This document shows positions 44,793 through 53,919 of a stretch of DNA of 64,000 nucleotides, in pieces. The position numbers and the translations under genes were made by a program. Location of the stretch: positions 496,001 through 560,000 of the forward strand of contig CAVYOX010000014.1 in assembly GCA_963770245.1 (NCBI GenBank). The letters run 5' to 3'. Source of the DNA: PALSA-270 sp963770245. GTDB lineage: Bacteria; Acidobacteriota; Terriglobia; Terriglobales; Acidobacteriaceae. The notes beneath the pieces were generated by a model that was given only the letters and a program-made list of their open reading frames with translations, was not told the DNA's origin and ran no database searches. The stretch's first letter is position 1. Each line of letters starts with the position of its first letter.

Positions 44793-45827
44793 ATGGCGTT
44801 GCTATGGATCGCCTGTGGGCTTGCGCCAGCACAGGTGAAACCGAGCGGACCGGCGACGGCCTGCGCCGGCTGTCATTCCGCTCAGTCGGCCACCGAGCCT
44901 CGCACCCCCATGGGCCGCGCTCTCGAACTCCCCGGCTCGAACCCCACCCTCGAAACCCATCCGAAGCTCACCTTTCATCGGGGCGCCTATTCCTACACGG
45001 TTGAAACCCGCGGCGACCAGACTAGCTATAGCGTCACCGACGGCACCGAAACCGTTAGCTTGCCGATTCGTTGGAATTTCGGAGAGGGGTCGCAGACCTG
45101 GGTGCTCGAGCGTAACGGCCATTCCTACGAAAGCCTGGTGAGCTACTATCCGGCGATCGGTGGCCTGGACATCACGACCGGGGACGAGGCTCTGGCGCCG
45201 CACACGCTCGATGAGGCGGTGGGCCGCTTGCTCGGACAGGGCGAAACCAAGGATTGTTTCGGCTGTCATTCGACCAACAGCCAAGCCGCCGACCAGCTGA
45301 ATTTGGCGACCCTCGAGCCCGGCGTAGGTTGCGAACATTGTCACGAGGGGTCGAGTGCTCACCTGGCCGACGCCCTCGAGGGGCATTTCGAGTCGGCGCC
45401 GCCCAAGCTGAAACAGCTCTCTTCCGAAGATATTTCCAATTTTTGTGGGCAGTGTCACCGCACCTGGGAACGAGTGGTGCGCGGCGGCTTGCGCGGCGAG
45501 GGCAACGTCCGCTTCCAGCCGTACCGGCTGGCCAACAGCCGCTGCTACGACGGAACCGACCCCCGCATCAGCTGCCTGGCCTGCCACGACCCGCACCAGA
45601 CTGTGGTCCGGCAAGAGTCTTTCTATGATTCCAAGTGCCTGGCCTGTCACGGGTCTTCGACCGAACCCCCTCCGGCCAAGGCTCCTCCCGAGGCGAAGTC
45701 CTGCCGCGTCGCCAATTCGAATTGCGTGGATTGCCACATGCCCAGAGTGAAATTACCGAACGGGCACATGACATTTTTCGATCACGAGATCCGGGTGGTG
45801 AAGGCGGGCGAGCCTTATCCCGACTAG
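44793..45827 (+). CDS. Secreted seven-heme c-type cytochrome
   Basis: This 344-residue protein has a short signal segment and seven CxxCH heme sites: CAGCH, CFGCH, CEHCH, CGQCH, CLACH, CLACH and CVDCH. The layout, with FHRGAYSYTVETRGDQTSYS and RWNFGEGSQTWVLERNGHSY between hemes 1 and 2, matches a family of multiheme cytochromes found beside TPR proteins. Histidines for bis-His ligation are plentiful, for example in EGSSAHLADALEGHFE. The end FFDHEIRVVKAGEPYPD is similar to the end of the cytochrome at 45889-47187. It probably moves electrons outside the cytoplasmic membrane; the donor and acceptor are not visible. Its start at ATG 44793 lies 10 bases after the TPR gene. Confidence 0.87.
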   Translation: MALLWIACGLAPAQVKPSGPATACAGCHSAQSATEPRTPMGRALELPGSNPTLETHPKLTFHRGAYSYTVETRGDQTSYSVTDGTETVSLPIRWNFGEGSQTWVLERNGHSYESLVSYYPAIGGLDITTGDEALAPHTLDEAVGRLLGQGETKDCFGCHSTNSQAADQLNLATLEPGVGCEHCHEGSSAHLADALEGHFESAPPKLKQLSSEDISNFCGQCHRTWERVVRGGLRGEGNVRFQPYRLANSRCYDGTDPRISCLACHDPHQTVVRQESFYDSKCLACHGSSTEPPPAKAPPEAKSCRVANSNCVDCHMPRVKLPNGHMTFFDHEIRVVKAGEPYPD

Positions 45828-45888
45828 GGCCTCGAGGATGGTAGGGCATCCGAGCGGGGATGGGCGGCGTTTGCCCGCGAGCCGGTGG

Positions 45889-47187
45889 TCAGTGCGCCGC
45901 GCTGTCGGGGTAAACGGCGATGCGGTGATTGCGCACCCGAGGCTTGATTTCCCGCCCGTTCGAATCGGAAACCAGCGTTTCTGATTCGGCGAGCGGCATG
46001 TGGCAATCCACGCAGTTCTCGGTGATCCGGTCTCCGAGCGTCGCGTACCGGCCACACTGCCTTGCCTGATGGCAGGACAAACAGTGCTCGGAAAATCCCG
46101 CCGCGTCGCGTTGCGGCCGGTGCACGTCATGGCAGGTCGAACAGGTCATCGAGCTGGCCTGAAAACATCGGCTCTGTTTCAGCAGCTGCACCTGATTGCC
46201 GTGAACATCCACGGGAGCGTTCGGGCCGGGCTCTGGAATGTAGAGATACTGAGCAATGTTATCCCCGGGAACAAAGGACAAAGGGGGTGGTCCGACTGCC
46301 TCCGCCGTACCGGCGTGACACAGGGTACAGAGGTCCAGCTGCCGATCCCGGACGAGCGCGGCGGGATTGAGGATCGCCTTTGAGTCCCCGGCGCCCGGAG
46401 GAGACTTCGCGCGGTAGCGATCTACGTGCTCGCGTCCCGGACCATGGCATTTCTCGCATCTGATGCCCAGCACCAGACTGGTTTTGTCGAACCGGTTGAG
46501 GGGCGGAGGAAGCCAGCGAAAGCTTGTGCCATGGCATTCGAGGCAGCGCGGAACGATGGCCTTGTCGAAGCGCGGGGAACCGTCTGGAAACCCCGGACTG
46601 TTAATCCAAGCGTCCAATTCGGTCCAGTAGGTCACGGGAAGTTCAAAGAGCGTGTCGCCTTTCCAAAACAGGTAGCTCTGGCCCTTGCGCCCGCTCCCGA
46701 CGACAACATCGATGCGTTCGGTGTGCGAAATCGTCTTCGAGGGCGTGAGTTCTTCGACCGCACTCTCGAAAAAGCCCTCCGTCGTGGCACTCATCGCAAA
46801 CGTCAGATAGGGATTGGAGGTCCGAAGCGTGTTCGATCCCGGGGTGAATTTTCCCGCAATCGAAGCGGCACTCGGCAGCCGCGAGGTGAGATGGTGGGCC
46901 GTCCCTCGATAGGTGTCGGCGATCTGTTGGTGGCAGGGTTGGCAAGCCTCGTCTCCCAGGTAGGGATCTAGGATCGAGGGCGGCGAAGGGGACCGACCGT
47001 CCATCGACCCGGGCTTCTCAGTCTGACCCCGAGCCAGAAGCGACAGGCTCGGAGCGAGCAGTAGCAGGAGAAAAGCGCCGCTCCGACACCTGGGCAGCAA
47101 GAACAAAGACAAAGGGAAAGACCCACTGTAGTCCGGCTCCCCAGGTGCCCCTTCGGCGGGTTGCTCGCGAGCAGCTTTGATGGACAA
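45889..47187 (-). CDS. Secreted seven-heme c-type cytochrome (cytochrome c554-like)
   Basis: This 432-residue protein has an N-terminal hydrophobic export region (FLLLLLAPSLSLLARGQ) after a charged leader of ~35 residues. Seven CxxCH sites are visible: CQPCH, CLECH, CEKCH, CTLCH, CSTCH, CLSCH and CVDCH. The opening YLGDEACQPCHQQIADTYRG and the end VRNHRIAVYPD are characteristic of the cytochrome c554-type, TPR-associated group. Between hemes 1 and 2 there is a long beta-rich stretch (ERIDVVVGSGRKGQSYLFWK, ELDAWINSPGFP). It converges on the heptaheme gene at 44793-45827 (61 bases between stops), so the two cytochromes face each other. Electron transfer outside the membrane is the inferred role. 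Confidence 0.87.
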   Translation of the reverse strand: MSIKAAREQPAEGAPGEPDYSGSFPLSLFLLPRCRSGAFLLLLLAPSLSLLARGQTEKPGSMDGRSPSPPSILDPYLGDEACQPCHQQIADTYRGTAHHLTSRLPSAASIAGKFTPGSNTLRTSNPYLTFAMSATTEGFFESAVEELTPSKTISHTERIDVVVGSGRKGQSYLFWKGDTLFELPVTYWTELDAWINSPGFPDGSPRFDKAIVPRCLECHGTSFRWLPPPLNRFDKTSLVLGIRCEKCHGPGREHVDRYRAKSPPGAGDSKAILNPAALVRDRQLDLCTLCHAGTAEAVGPPPLSFVPGDNIAQYLYIPEPGPNAPVDVHGNQVQLLKQSRCFQASSMTCSTCHDVHRPQRDAAGFSEHCLSCHQARQCGRYATLGDRITENCVDCHMPLAESETLVSDSNGREIKPRVRNHRIAVYPDSAAH

Positions 47188-47460
47188 CTCCTGGCAGGCG
47201 TCGAACCGCTAGATGCGGATTGTTCCATTTTTATAGCGCTTTAGCAACGCCCTGGCTGCGATCTGCGCTTGGCCATCGCGCTCTGGCGCATCGCGGGCTG
47301 GAGAATGATCTGCCCCGGGAGCGGTTGCGGGCTGCTTTTCATCAGGTTCCCCTTTTGCAGGTCCGCCGGCCCGGGGATCTGCTTGCAGGCTTCCCTCTGG
47401 CTCCATTATGCTCCGTGCGTGGGAGGCAGGGTTGGCCGGCTCCCGGAGGTCACTCGAGCG

Positions 47461-49065
47461 ATGTCCATGCGAGTCATGCTTTTTCGCGCCGGGTTGGCAC
47501 TCGCGGCTGGTCTCGGCGGGTTCCCCGACGCCGGCGCCGCCTGCGTCGGCCCGCAGCCGCTCGCGGCGAAGCTCGCAGCTCACCCCGAGGCGGACCTCTA
47601 TCGTCGGCTCGGCGAGTGGTTTGGCGATCATCGCCAGTATGGGTGTGCGGCGGAGGCCTTTCGCGCCGGTCTCGAGCTCGAGCCGGGCTCCTCCGGCCTG
47701 GCCTATCTTCTCGGACTGAGCCTCTATACCTCGGGCGATGCCAAAGGGGCCGTAGGCCCGCTCGAGCAGTCGGTTCAGCTCATGCCCGACGTCCTCAAGC
47801 CGCACCTGATCCTGGGGGCCGCGCTCAATCAGTTGGACCGCCGCGCGGAGGCCGAGGCGGAGTGGCGAGCCGCGCTCAAAATCGATCCCCATTCGATCAT
47901 CGCCCTCGACGGGATCAGCAAGGCCCTCATCGCCGACGGCGACTATGGCTCGGTGATCGGTCTTCTCGCTTCCGCGCCCTACAGCCAGGATCTGGTGCTC
48001 GATTTGGCGCTGGCCTATGGCAAAAGCGGTATGCTCGATCAGGCCTCCCGGGCCCTGACCGAGGCGCTCGATCGGAGCCCCAATTCCTTGCCATTGACCA
48101 GTGCGCTGGTTACGGTTCTGATCAAACAGACCCGCTATCAGGAGGCCTCCCAGCTGGCGGAGAAAACCGCCCTGATGCACCCCCAGGACCTGGAGTCCGG
48201 GAGGCTCTATCTGCGGGTTCTTGTGCTCAACGACAACATGGCCAAGGCGCAGCCGCTCGGCCGCCGCTTGCTGGCCCGAGCCCCGCATGATCCCGACTTG
48301 CTGTATCTGAACGGCATCATCGAAAGTGAAGCCGGGCAGTACGCCGCCGCCCGTTCCCATCTGGAGGAGTCGGTCGCGCGGAATCCGACCTATTACAACG
48401 CGCACTACAATCTCGGCGTCGTGCTGGCTCAACTGAAGGATTTTCCCGGTGCCAAGGAGCAACTGGAGAAGGCGCTGGCTCTCGGAGCGGTTGAGCCCGA
48501 GGTTCACTTCAAGCTGGCCACGGTTCTGCGGAATCTGGGGGAGACCAAACGGGCGGAGGAGGAACTCAAGTTCTATCAACAAGAGTCCAAAGCGAGGACC
48601 GATCGCACTCTGGCCACCCACACGGCCGAGCAGGCGGCTTTGGAGAAGGACCCGCAGAAGGCGGTGGCGCTCTATCGCCTGGCGGTCCAAGCCACTCCGG
48701 AAAATCCCCAGCTGCTGTTCAAGCTGGCGATGGCTCTTGATCGTGCGGGCGACACTGCCTCCGAACGGACAACCTTGGAGCAAGCCATCAAGATTGATCC
48801 CGGCTTGGCCATCGCGCAAAACCAGCTGGGCTATCTCGATTCGGTTGGCGGCGATACGGCCTCGGCGGAGCAGCACTTCCGGCTGGCCCTGCAGGCGGCT
48901 CCCGGCTACGTCCAAGCCTGGGTCAGCCTGGCGGCCACACTGGGCATGGAATCCCGATTCCCGGAGGCCGAGGAAGCGGTCGCGAACGCGCTTCGGCTGG
49001 ACCCCCAGAATGGGCAGGCGCTTCAGCTCCGCCAGGACCTGACAGCGGCGCAAGCCCAGCGCTGA
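47461..49065 (+). CDS. Secreted tetratricopeptide-repeat protein
   Basis: This 534-residue protein follows a signal peptide (LFRAGLALAAGLGGFPDAGA). About ten TPRs fill the mature protein: EWFGDHRQYGCAAEAFRAGL, SLYTSGDAKGAVGPLEQSVQ, GAALNQLDRRAEAEAEWRAA, YGKSGMLDQASRALTEALDR, NGIIESEAGQYAAARSHLEE, GVVLAQLKDFPGAKEQLEKA, ATVLRNLGETKRAEEELKFY, AMALDRAGDTASERTTLEQA, LGYLDSVGGDTASAEQHFRL. The final unit is ATLGMESRFPEAEEAVANAL. No enzyme domain is present, so it should scaffold partners. It starts at ATG 47461, divergent from the cytochrome at 45889-47187, and is followed after 39 bases by the CRTAC1 gene on the same strand, giving a likely TPR-CRTAC1 pair. A long open frame on the other strand across this gene is a codon-bias shadow. 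Confidence 0.88.
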   Translation: MSMRVMLFRAGLALAAGLGGFPDAGAACVGPQPLAAKLAAHPEADLYRRLGEWFGDHRQYGCAAEAFRAGLELEPGSSGLAYLLGLSLYTSGDAKGAVGPLEQSVQLMPDVLKPHLILGAALNQLDRRAEAEAEWRAALKIDPHSIIALDGISKALIADGDYGSVIGLLASAPYSQDLVLDLALAYGKSGMLDQASRALTEALDRSPNSLPLTSALVTVLIKQTRYQEASQLAEKTALMHPQDLESGRLYLRVLVLNDNMAKAQPLGRRLLARAPHDPDLLYLNGIIESEAGQYAAARSHLEESVARNPTYYNAHYNLGVVLAQLKDFPGAKEQLEKALALGAVEPEVHFKLATVLRNLGETKRAEEELKFYQQESKARTDRTLATHTAEQAALEKDPQKAVALYRLAVQATPENPQLLFKLAMALDRAGDTASERTTLEQAIKIDPGLAIAQNQLGYLDSVGGDTASAEQHFRLALQAAPGYVQAWVSLAATLGMESRFPEAEEAVANALRLDPQNGQALQLRQDLTAAQAQR

Positions 49066-49104
49066 AATGCGTATCCTGACCAGGCTCGGAGGATCCTGCC
49101 TGCC

Positions 49105-50862
49105 ATGACCATCAGCCAATCTGGTCCCTGGACCAGGCGCCGCCTGCTGCGCTCAGTTCCGGCGGCCTTCGCCGCGGCCTTTGCCCCGCGGCTTTTCGCT
49201 CGTGGCCCTGCCCCCGCTGCCGCGAAAGCCGCGGCCCCGTTTTCCCGCTTTGTCGATGTGGCCGCGAGCGCCGGACTTACCGAGACCATGGTCTACGGAG
49301 ACCCGGCCAAGGCAACCTACATCATCGAAATCATGGGGGGCGGCTGCGCTTTCTTGGACTACGACAACGATGGCTGGATGGACATTTTTATCCTCGGCGG
49401 CCGCCGCCTGGAGGGGGTCCCGCCCGGCGCCAGCAACCGTCTCTACCACAACAACCGCGACGGCACCTTCGCCGACGTCACCGAGAAGGCGGGCCTCAGG
49501 GATGCGGGATGGGCCAACGGGGTGTGCGTCGGCGACTACGACAACGACGGCTTCGAAGACCTCTTTCTTACCTATTTCGGCCAGAATCGGCTCTACCACA
49601 ACCGCGGCGACGGCACTTTCGCCGATGTCACCGCGAAGTCCGGTTTGCTTGATCCTCAAACCCGCTTCAATTCCGGTTGCACATTCCTCGATTACAACCG
49701 CGACGGCTACCTGGACCTGTTTGTTTCGAACTACGTCGAGTTCGATATGGCGCACGCGCCCCGGCCCTCACTCGCCGTGCTCAACTGCAACTACGAGGGC
49801 GTCCCGGTCAACTGCGGGCCGAACGGTCTGGGCGCTCCCCGGCATTCCCTCTACCGCAACAATGGGGACGGAACCTTTACCGATGTCTCGAAGGAGTCCG
49901 GCATTGCTGCGATGCGTGGCTCCTATGCGCTGACGGCGGTCGCTCTCGACGCGGACGAGGACGGCTGGACCGATATCCTCGTGGCCTGTGACTCCACCCC
50001 GAGCCTGCTGCTGATGAACAACCACGATGGCACTTTCCGCGAGGAGGGCCTGCTGCGCGGTGTGGCCCTCGGCGTCGACGGCCAGCTGCTAGGCGGCATG
50101 GGGGTGGGGGTGGGCGACTACAATCTTGACGGCCACCTCGACCTGGTCAAAACCCACTTTCAGGATCAGTCTACCGGGCTCTATCGCAACAATGGCAAGG
50201 GCGAGTTTGAGGACGTCACCGCCCAGGCCGGTCTCAATCCAGAACGCCGCTATATCAGCTGGGGCACGGGCTTGGTCGATCTCGACAATGATGGTTATCC
50301 CGACATCTTGCTGGTCACCGGCACGGTCTATCCCGAACTCGAGAAGGTCTACGCCAAGTACCCGGCCCGGAGCCCGCGCATTGTCTTCCGGAATCAGAGA
50401 GACGGAACTTTTCTCGAGCTGGGCGAGGAAACCGGCGCCGCCATATCCGCTCGCCACTCGAGCCGCGGCTGTGCTTTTGGAGACTTCGACAATGATGGTG
50501 ATCTGGACGTGCTCATCATGAACGTGAATGAGCCGCCTTCTCTGCTGCGCAATGACGTGCCCGGTGGCAATCACTGGCTTAAAGTCCGACTGGAGGGCAG
50601 CAAGAGCAACCGCAGCGCCATTGGCGCGCGCGTTCTGGTCCGTTACGGGGGAAAGGTGCAGGCGCAGTGCGTCACCAGCCAGACCAGTTATCTTTCAGCT
50701 AATGATCCCCGCCTGCACTTTGGCTTGGGGGCGGCAACGCGCGCCGATCTCGAGATCCGCTGGCCCGCGGGCACATCCGAAACCTACCCCGGCCTGGCCG
50801 CCAGCCAGCTGGTCACCATTCGCGAAGGGCAGGGAATCATCAAAAGCAGGCCGTTCCGTTAG
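49105..50862 (+). CDS. CRTAC1-type FG-GAP/ASPIC-UnbV protein with Tat signal
   Basis: This 585-residue protein has a twin-arginine signal (WTRRRLLRSVPAAFAAAF), so it may be exported folded. It carries seven FG-GAP/VCBS-like calcium-binding repeats: DYDNDGWMDIFILGG, DYDNDGFEDLFLT, DYNRDGYLDLFVSN, DADEDGWTDILVA, DYNLDGHLDLVKT, DLDNDGYPDILLVT, DFDNDGDLDVLIMN. These form a beta-propeller. The C-terminal ASPIC/UnbV domain is present (SNRSAIGARVLVRYGGK then RLHFGLGAATRADLEIRWPA). CRTAC1 relatives exist in animals as cartilage acidic protein; bacterial ones have no established role. It follows the TPR gene at 47461 by 39 bases. The companion at 53920-55599 has an Sec-type signal instead, an interesting difference. 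Confidence 0.9.
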   Translation: MTISQSGPWTRRRLLRSVPAAFAAAFAPRLFARGPAPAAAKAAAPFSRFVDVAASAGLTETMVYGDPAKATYIIEIMGGGCAFLDYDNDGWMDIFILGGRRLEGVPPGASNRLYHNNRDGTFADVTEKAGLRDAGWANGVCVGDYDNDGFEDLFLTYFGQNRLYHNRGDGTFADVTAKSGLLDPQTRFNSGCTFLDYNRDGYLDLFVSNYVEFDMAHAPRPSLAVLNCNYEGVPVNCGPNGLGAPRHSLYRNNGDGTFTDVSKESGIAAMRGSYALTAVALDADEDGWTDILVACDSTPSLLLMNNHDGTFREEGLLRGVALGVDGQLLGGMGVGVGDYNLDGHLDLVKTHFQDQSTGLYRNNGKGEFEDVTAQAGLNPERRYISWGTGLVDLDNDGYPDILLVTGTVYPELEKVYAKYPARSPRIVFRNQRDGTFLELGEETGAAISARHSSRGCAFGDFDNDGDLDVLIMNVNEPPSLLRNDVPGGNHWLKVRLEGSKSNRSAIGARVLVRYGGKVQAQCVTSQTSYLSANDPRLHFGLGAATRADLEIRWPAGTSETYPGLAASQLVTIREGQGIIKSRPFR

Positions 50863-50889
50863 ACGATCCGCCCGGCGGATGGCCGCTGC

Positions 50890-52045
50890 CTACTTGTCTT
50901 TACCATCCTTATCCGCCCCCACCCGCTGCTCGAGCTGCGCGATCTGTTGCTTGACCAGGTCCGCACTCGATCCGCTTGGCAGATAGGCAAGACAGTTGCG
51001 CAGATGCTTGAGAGCCCCCGCGTAGTCGCCTTTCAGGGCCAGGATTACGGCCAGCAGCTGTTCGTCGTTGGGGATGGTATGCACCGGATCCATGGCCAAC
51101 GACTTGAGAGCGTCGCTTTCCGCGATCTCGGTGTGGCCGAGGTGGAAGTTGGCCAAAGCGTCCGAGAACCAGAGCAGCGAAGTGCCGGCGGGGTTGAGCT
51201 GTAAAGCGTGGCCGCTTTCATTCGCCGCGTCCTGCCACTTTTGGTCCTGCGCATCGAGCACCGCGAGTTGCTCGTAGGGGGAAACGAACTTGGGGTCTGC
51301 GGAGGCAGCCTTGGCGAAGGAGTCCCGTGCTTGTTGGGGGTTCGAGGCCAGCTGAAGTTTCCCCATCTCAAACCAGGCCTCCGCGAACCCAGGATCGATC
51401 TCGACCGCCTTCCCGAGGTCGCGCTCGGCCTTGTCAGGTTTCTGTTCGAGCAATTCGGTGCGCGCCCGGTCGAAGAGCTTTCTGGCGCCCGGCGGAGCGG
51501 CGGCGGTGGTGCTGCTGAAGGCACTTCCTTCCGTTCTTCCTTCCTGACGAGAAAGCGTAAGGGTGCCGAGGTTCGGGTCGTCTTGCAGGTTATGTTGGGT
51601 GATGGTGAGCACGTTCGAACGGAAGCCCGCCAGGGCTGCCTGGACCAGGCAGCCATTCGTAATGGGTCTCCATCTGCCGCTTCGTGTCCCCTTGCTGATT
51701 GACGGAGACGGGCGCGGGCGCAGGAGCGATGGCGAAATTGCCCTTGGGGTCGGTTCGCGTGGTGTATACGATGGTCCCGCCGCAGACGACCGATACCGGC
51801 ACCGGCTCCCACAAAAGCGGTTCGCCCTCGACCGCAAGCTTTCCGAGAAGGACCCCGCCGGCGCGCCCCTGACCGGACATCTGCGTCCAATATCCGTAGG
51901 TACCGCTATCCTGGATGGAGTCCGGTCGTGTGATGGTGGAGGGAGGAGCGGGGGTTGAACTCTTCGCCTGCCCAAAGACTTCGACACCGAGGGTAAGCAT
52001 CGAGAAGAGAAAAACCAAAACTGGCACGGAGAATCTGGTTCTCAT
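50890..52045 (-). pseudogene. TPR protein gene split by one frameshift
   Basis: Two frames together give an exported ~385-residue protein. The N-terminal part (MRTRFSVPVLVFLFSMLTLG signal, then GNFAIAPAPAPVSVNQQGDT) runs to ETHYE near 51660. The C-terminal part resumes as GCLVQAALAGFRSNVLTITQ, followed by TPR units KAERDLGKAVEIDPGFAEAW, LQLASNPQQARDSFAKAASA, QLAVLDAQDQKWQDAANESG and LANFHLGHTEIAESDALKSL. Removing one A from an AA pair at about 51660 restores a continuous frame. A carboxypeptidase-regulatory-like beta unit followed by TPR is a known acidobacterial combination. Because only one base is wrong, sequencing error is as likely as a real mutation. It converges on the CRTAC1 gene at 49105-50862. 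Confidence 0.75.
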
Positions 52046-52172
52046 CAGGCCTCGCTATCTGGTCTTATTATCCCACCATCCAAATACCTCTAGCAATCCG
52101 ACTCGACCCTTCGGTCGGGGCGCGAAAACCACGCCGCCAGTGCGCTATGCTGAGGAACCAAGGTAAGGATGA

Positions 52173-52220
52173 GAAGAGTAAGCAGGAAGAAGAGTAAGCA
52201 GGAAGAAGAGTAAGCAGGAA
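52173..52220. repeat. Three tandem copies of a 16-bp unit
   Basis: GAAGAGTAAGCAGGAA is present three times without mismatch at 52173-52188, 52189-52204 and 52205-52220, followed by a partial GGAGGGTAAG. It lies between the frameshifted TPR gene and the orphan gene at 52268. It is purine-rich and may be a slipped-strand microsatellite-like expansion. Confidence 0.9.
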
Positions 52221-52267
52221 GGAGGGTAAGACCTAGGGAGTCGGTTTTTTGGGACCCTGTTGGTGGA

Positions 52268-52636
52268 GTGGAGGATGGCCCAGTATCGGCGGTCGATTCC
52301 GCCGATCTTCAAGCGGCATGGGATCTCTTGGAGGAGGTGCGTCGGCGCAACCCAGATCGAACAGCTGCCATTGGAATCGGCAGGTTCAAGCGCCCCTGCA
52401 GCCCTGGCGCTAAGGTTCACTCGGTTTATTATCGTGCCGCCCTGCTGCAGTTGTGCGCAGCTCGAGGGTTACTCTCACCTTGGGTGCGCGATGGCCAGCC
52501 CGAAGCAGCAGTTTTCCGAGTTGCAGCCAGCTTTCCGATGAAAAGAATGCAAGTGGGAACAGTCTATGAGGGCCTTCCGTTCGACCTACCGGAGTTTACC
52601 AGACAGATCGAGAGCGAATGCAAGAAGAGAGATTAG
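52268..52636 (+). CDS. Small conserved-looking protein of unknown function
   Basis: The frame encodes 122 residues with protein-like composition, for example LQAAWDLLEEVRRRNPDRTA, AIGIGRFKRPCSPGAKVHSV, YYRAALLQLCAARGLLSPWV, and the end VGTVYEGLPFDLPEFTRQIE. I recognise no family. An amphipathic helix at residues ~15-30 and a basic GRFKRPC patch suggest a small alpha/beta or nucleic-acid-binding protein, but that is only a guess. The start is uncertain: GTG 52268 is the first option, and the 16-bp repeat just upstream leaves little room for a longer protein. The other two genes nearby are TPR genes on either side. It could be a non-coding frame, though its codon pattern argues against that. 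Confidence 0.5.
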   Translation: MEDGPVSAVDSADLQAAWDLLEEVRRRNPDRTAAIGIGRFKRPCSPGAKVHSVYYRAALLQLCAARGLLSPWVRDGQPEAAVFRVAASFPMKRMQVGTVYEGLPFDLPEFTRQIESECKKRD

Positions 52637-52761
52637 GGCAGTAACGGGCATCAACCGTACGGGCGATAGGATTGTCCCAGGGTCTTTCTCCGGACAGGTG
52701 GGTTGCCCTGGTCCCCGCCCTTGGGCGAAAACCGCATTGTAAGTGCGCTATGCTAGGGGCG

Positions 52762-53865
52762 ATGCGTATTCTGCTCACCCTGGCGCTTTTAGCCGTTTGG
52801 GCTGTGGCCCAGCAACCGGACCCCGATCAACTGCTCAAGAGCGCAATCGAGGCGCAACAGCACGGAGATTTCCAAACCGCGATCCGTGAGTACCGCCAGG
52901 TGCTTGCATTGCGCCCGAATGCCGTCGAAGCCAGAGTGAATCTCGGGGCCGCTCTGGTTCATGTCGGCGAGTTCGATGCCGCCATCGCGGAATACAAGAG
53001 AGCGCTGCCCTCCGCGCCACAGAAAAACGCTGTCCTTCTGGATCTGGCTCTGGCCTATTACAAGAAGGGCGACTTCAAGAGCGCGCAGCAGCAATTCGAG
53101 ACTGTGCATGGGGCGCAGCCGAGCAACCTGCAAGTCGCAATTCTCCTCGGGGACACCGAGACCCGCCTGGGAAAGGCGGCCGACGCGGTAGCCATGCTCG
53201 AGCCGCTCGAGGGCGCAAACCCGCAGAATCTGGATTTTGAGTACGTGCTCGGATCCGCCATGATCCAGGGCGGCCGGCGTCGCGAGGGCGTCGCCCGGAT
53301 CGAGAAGGTTGCCGACCGAAGCCAGAGCGCCGATGCCTTTCTGTTGGCCGGGTCCACCCTGCTCGAACTGAACGAATTCGAGCCGGCTCGCCACGACCTC
53401 GACAGGGCGCTTGCTCTCGACCCGAAGCTTCCAGGCATCTACTCGCTGGCCGGCACGGCCCGAGACAAGACCGGGGATGTGAAGGCCGCCGAATCAGCCT
53501 TCCGGGAAGCTCTCAAACTCAATCCCGACGACTTCACCGCGAACCTCTACCTGGGCGCCATTCTTTACAAACGTCGGGCGCTCGAGGAGGCCAAGCCCTA
53601 TCTGGAGAGGGCACTCGAGCTGGACCCTTCTTCGACCATGGCCGGCTACGAAGTGGGCATGCTCGAGAGCTCCAGCGGACAATTGGAAGCCGCGGCGGCG
53701 GAACTGGAAAAGGTGGTCAATGAGGATCCGAGTTGGCTCGAGCCGCACGTGGAACTGGCGTCTCTTTATTACAAGCTGCGCCGTCCCGAGGATGGAGCCA
53801 AGGAACGGCAGATTGTCGAGCGCATTACCGCCGAGCAACAGGCCAAGGGGCCAGGGACGCGCTAG
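52762..53865 (+). CDS. Secreted tetratricopeptide-repeat protein
   Basis: This 367-residue protein has a signal peptide (ILLTLALLAVWAVAQQPDPD). TPRs follow: SAIEAQQHGDFQTAIREYRQ, GAALVHVGEFDAAIAEYKRA, ALAYYKKGDFKSAQQQFETV, LGDTETRLGKAADAVAMLEP, AGSTLLELNEFEPARHDLDR, LAGTARDKTGDVKAAESAFR, LGAILYKRRALEEAKPYLER, EVGMLESSSGQLEAAAAELE, and VELASLYYKLRRPEDGAKER. It would bind partner proteins in the envelope. ATG 52762 has an AGGGG site just upstream, within a block TGCGCTATGCT at 52744-52754. That block recurs at 52141 upstream and may be a promoter element. It converges on the CRTAC1 gene at 53920, again pairing TPR with CRTAC1. Confidence 0.87.
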   Translation: MRILLTLALLAVWAVAQQPDPDQLLKSAIEAQQHGDFQTAIREYRQVLALRPNAVEARVNLGAALVHVGEFDAAIAEYKRALPSAPQKNAVLLDLALAYYKKGDFKSAQQQFETVHGAQPSNLQVAILLGDTETRLGKAADAVAMLEPLEGANPQNLDFEYVLGSAMIQGGRRREGVARIEKVADRSQSADAFLLAGSTLLELNEFEPARHDLDRALALDPKLPGIYSLAGTARDKTGDVKAAESAFREALKLNPDDFTANLYLGAILYKRRALEEAKPYLERALELDPSSTMAGYEVGMLESSSGQLEAAAAELEKVVNEDPSWLEPHVELASLYYKLRRPEDGAKERQIVERITAEQQAKGPGTR

Positions 53866-53919
53866 CCGGGCTCCGCATCGCCGCCCGCGGTAAGCTAAAA
53901 GCTAAGGTCCCGAAGCTCT

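Noticed and set aside
47209..49119. 636-residue minus-strand frame opposite the TPR gene
   Set aside because: Repetitive TPR coding sequence in GC-rich DNA leaves the antisense frame open; no protein features.
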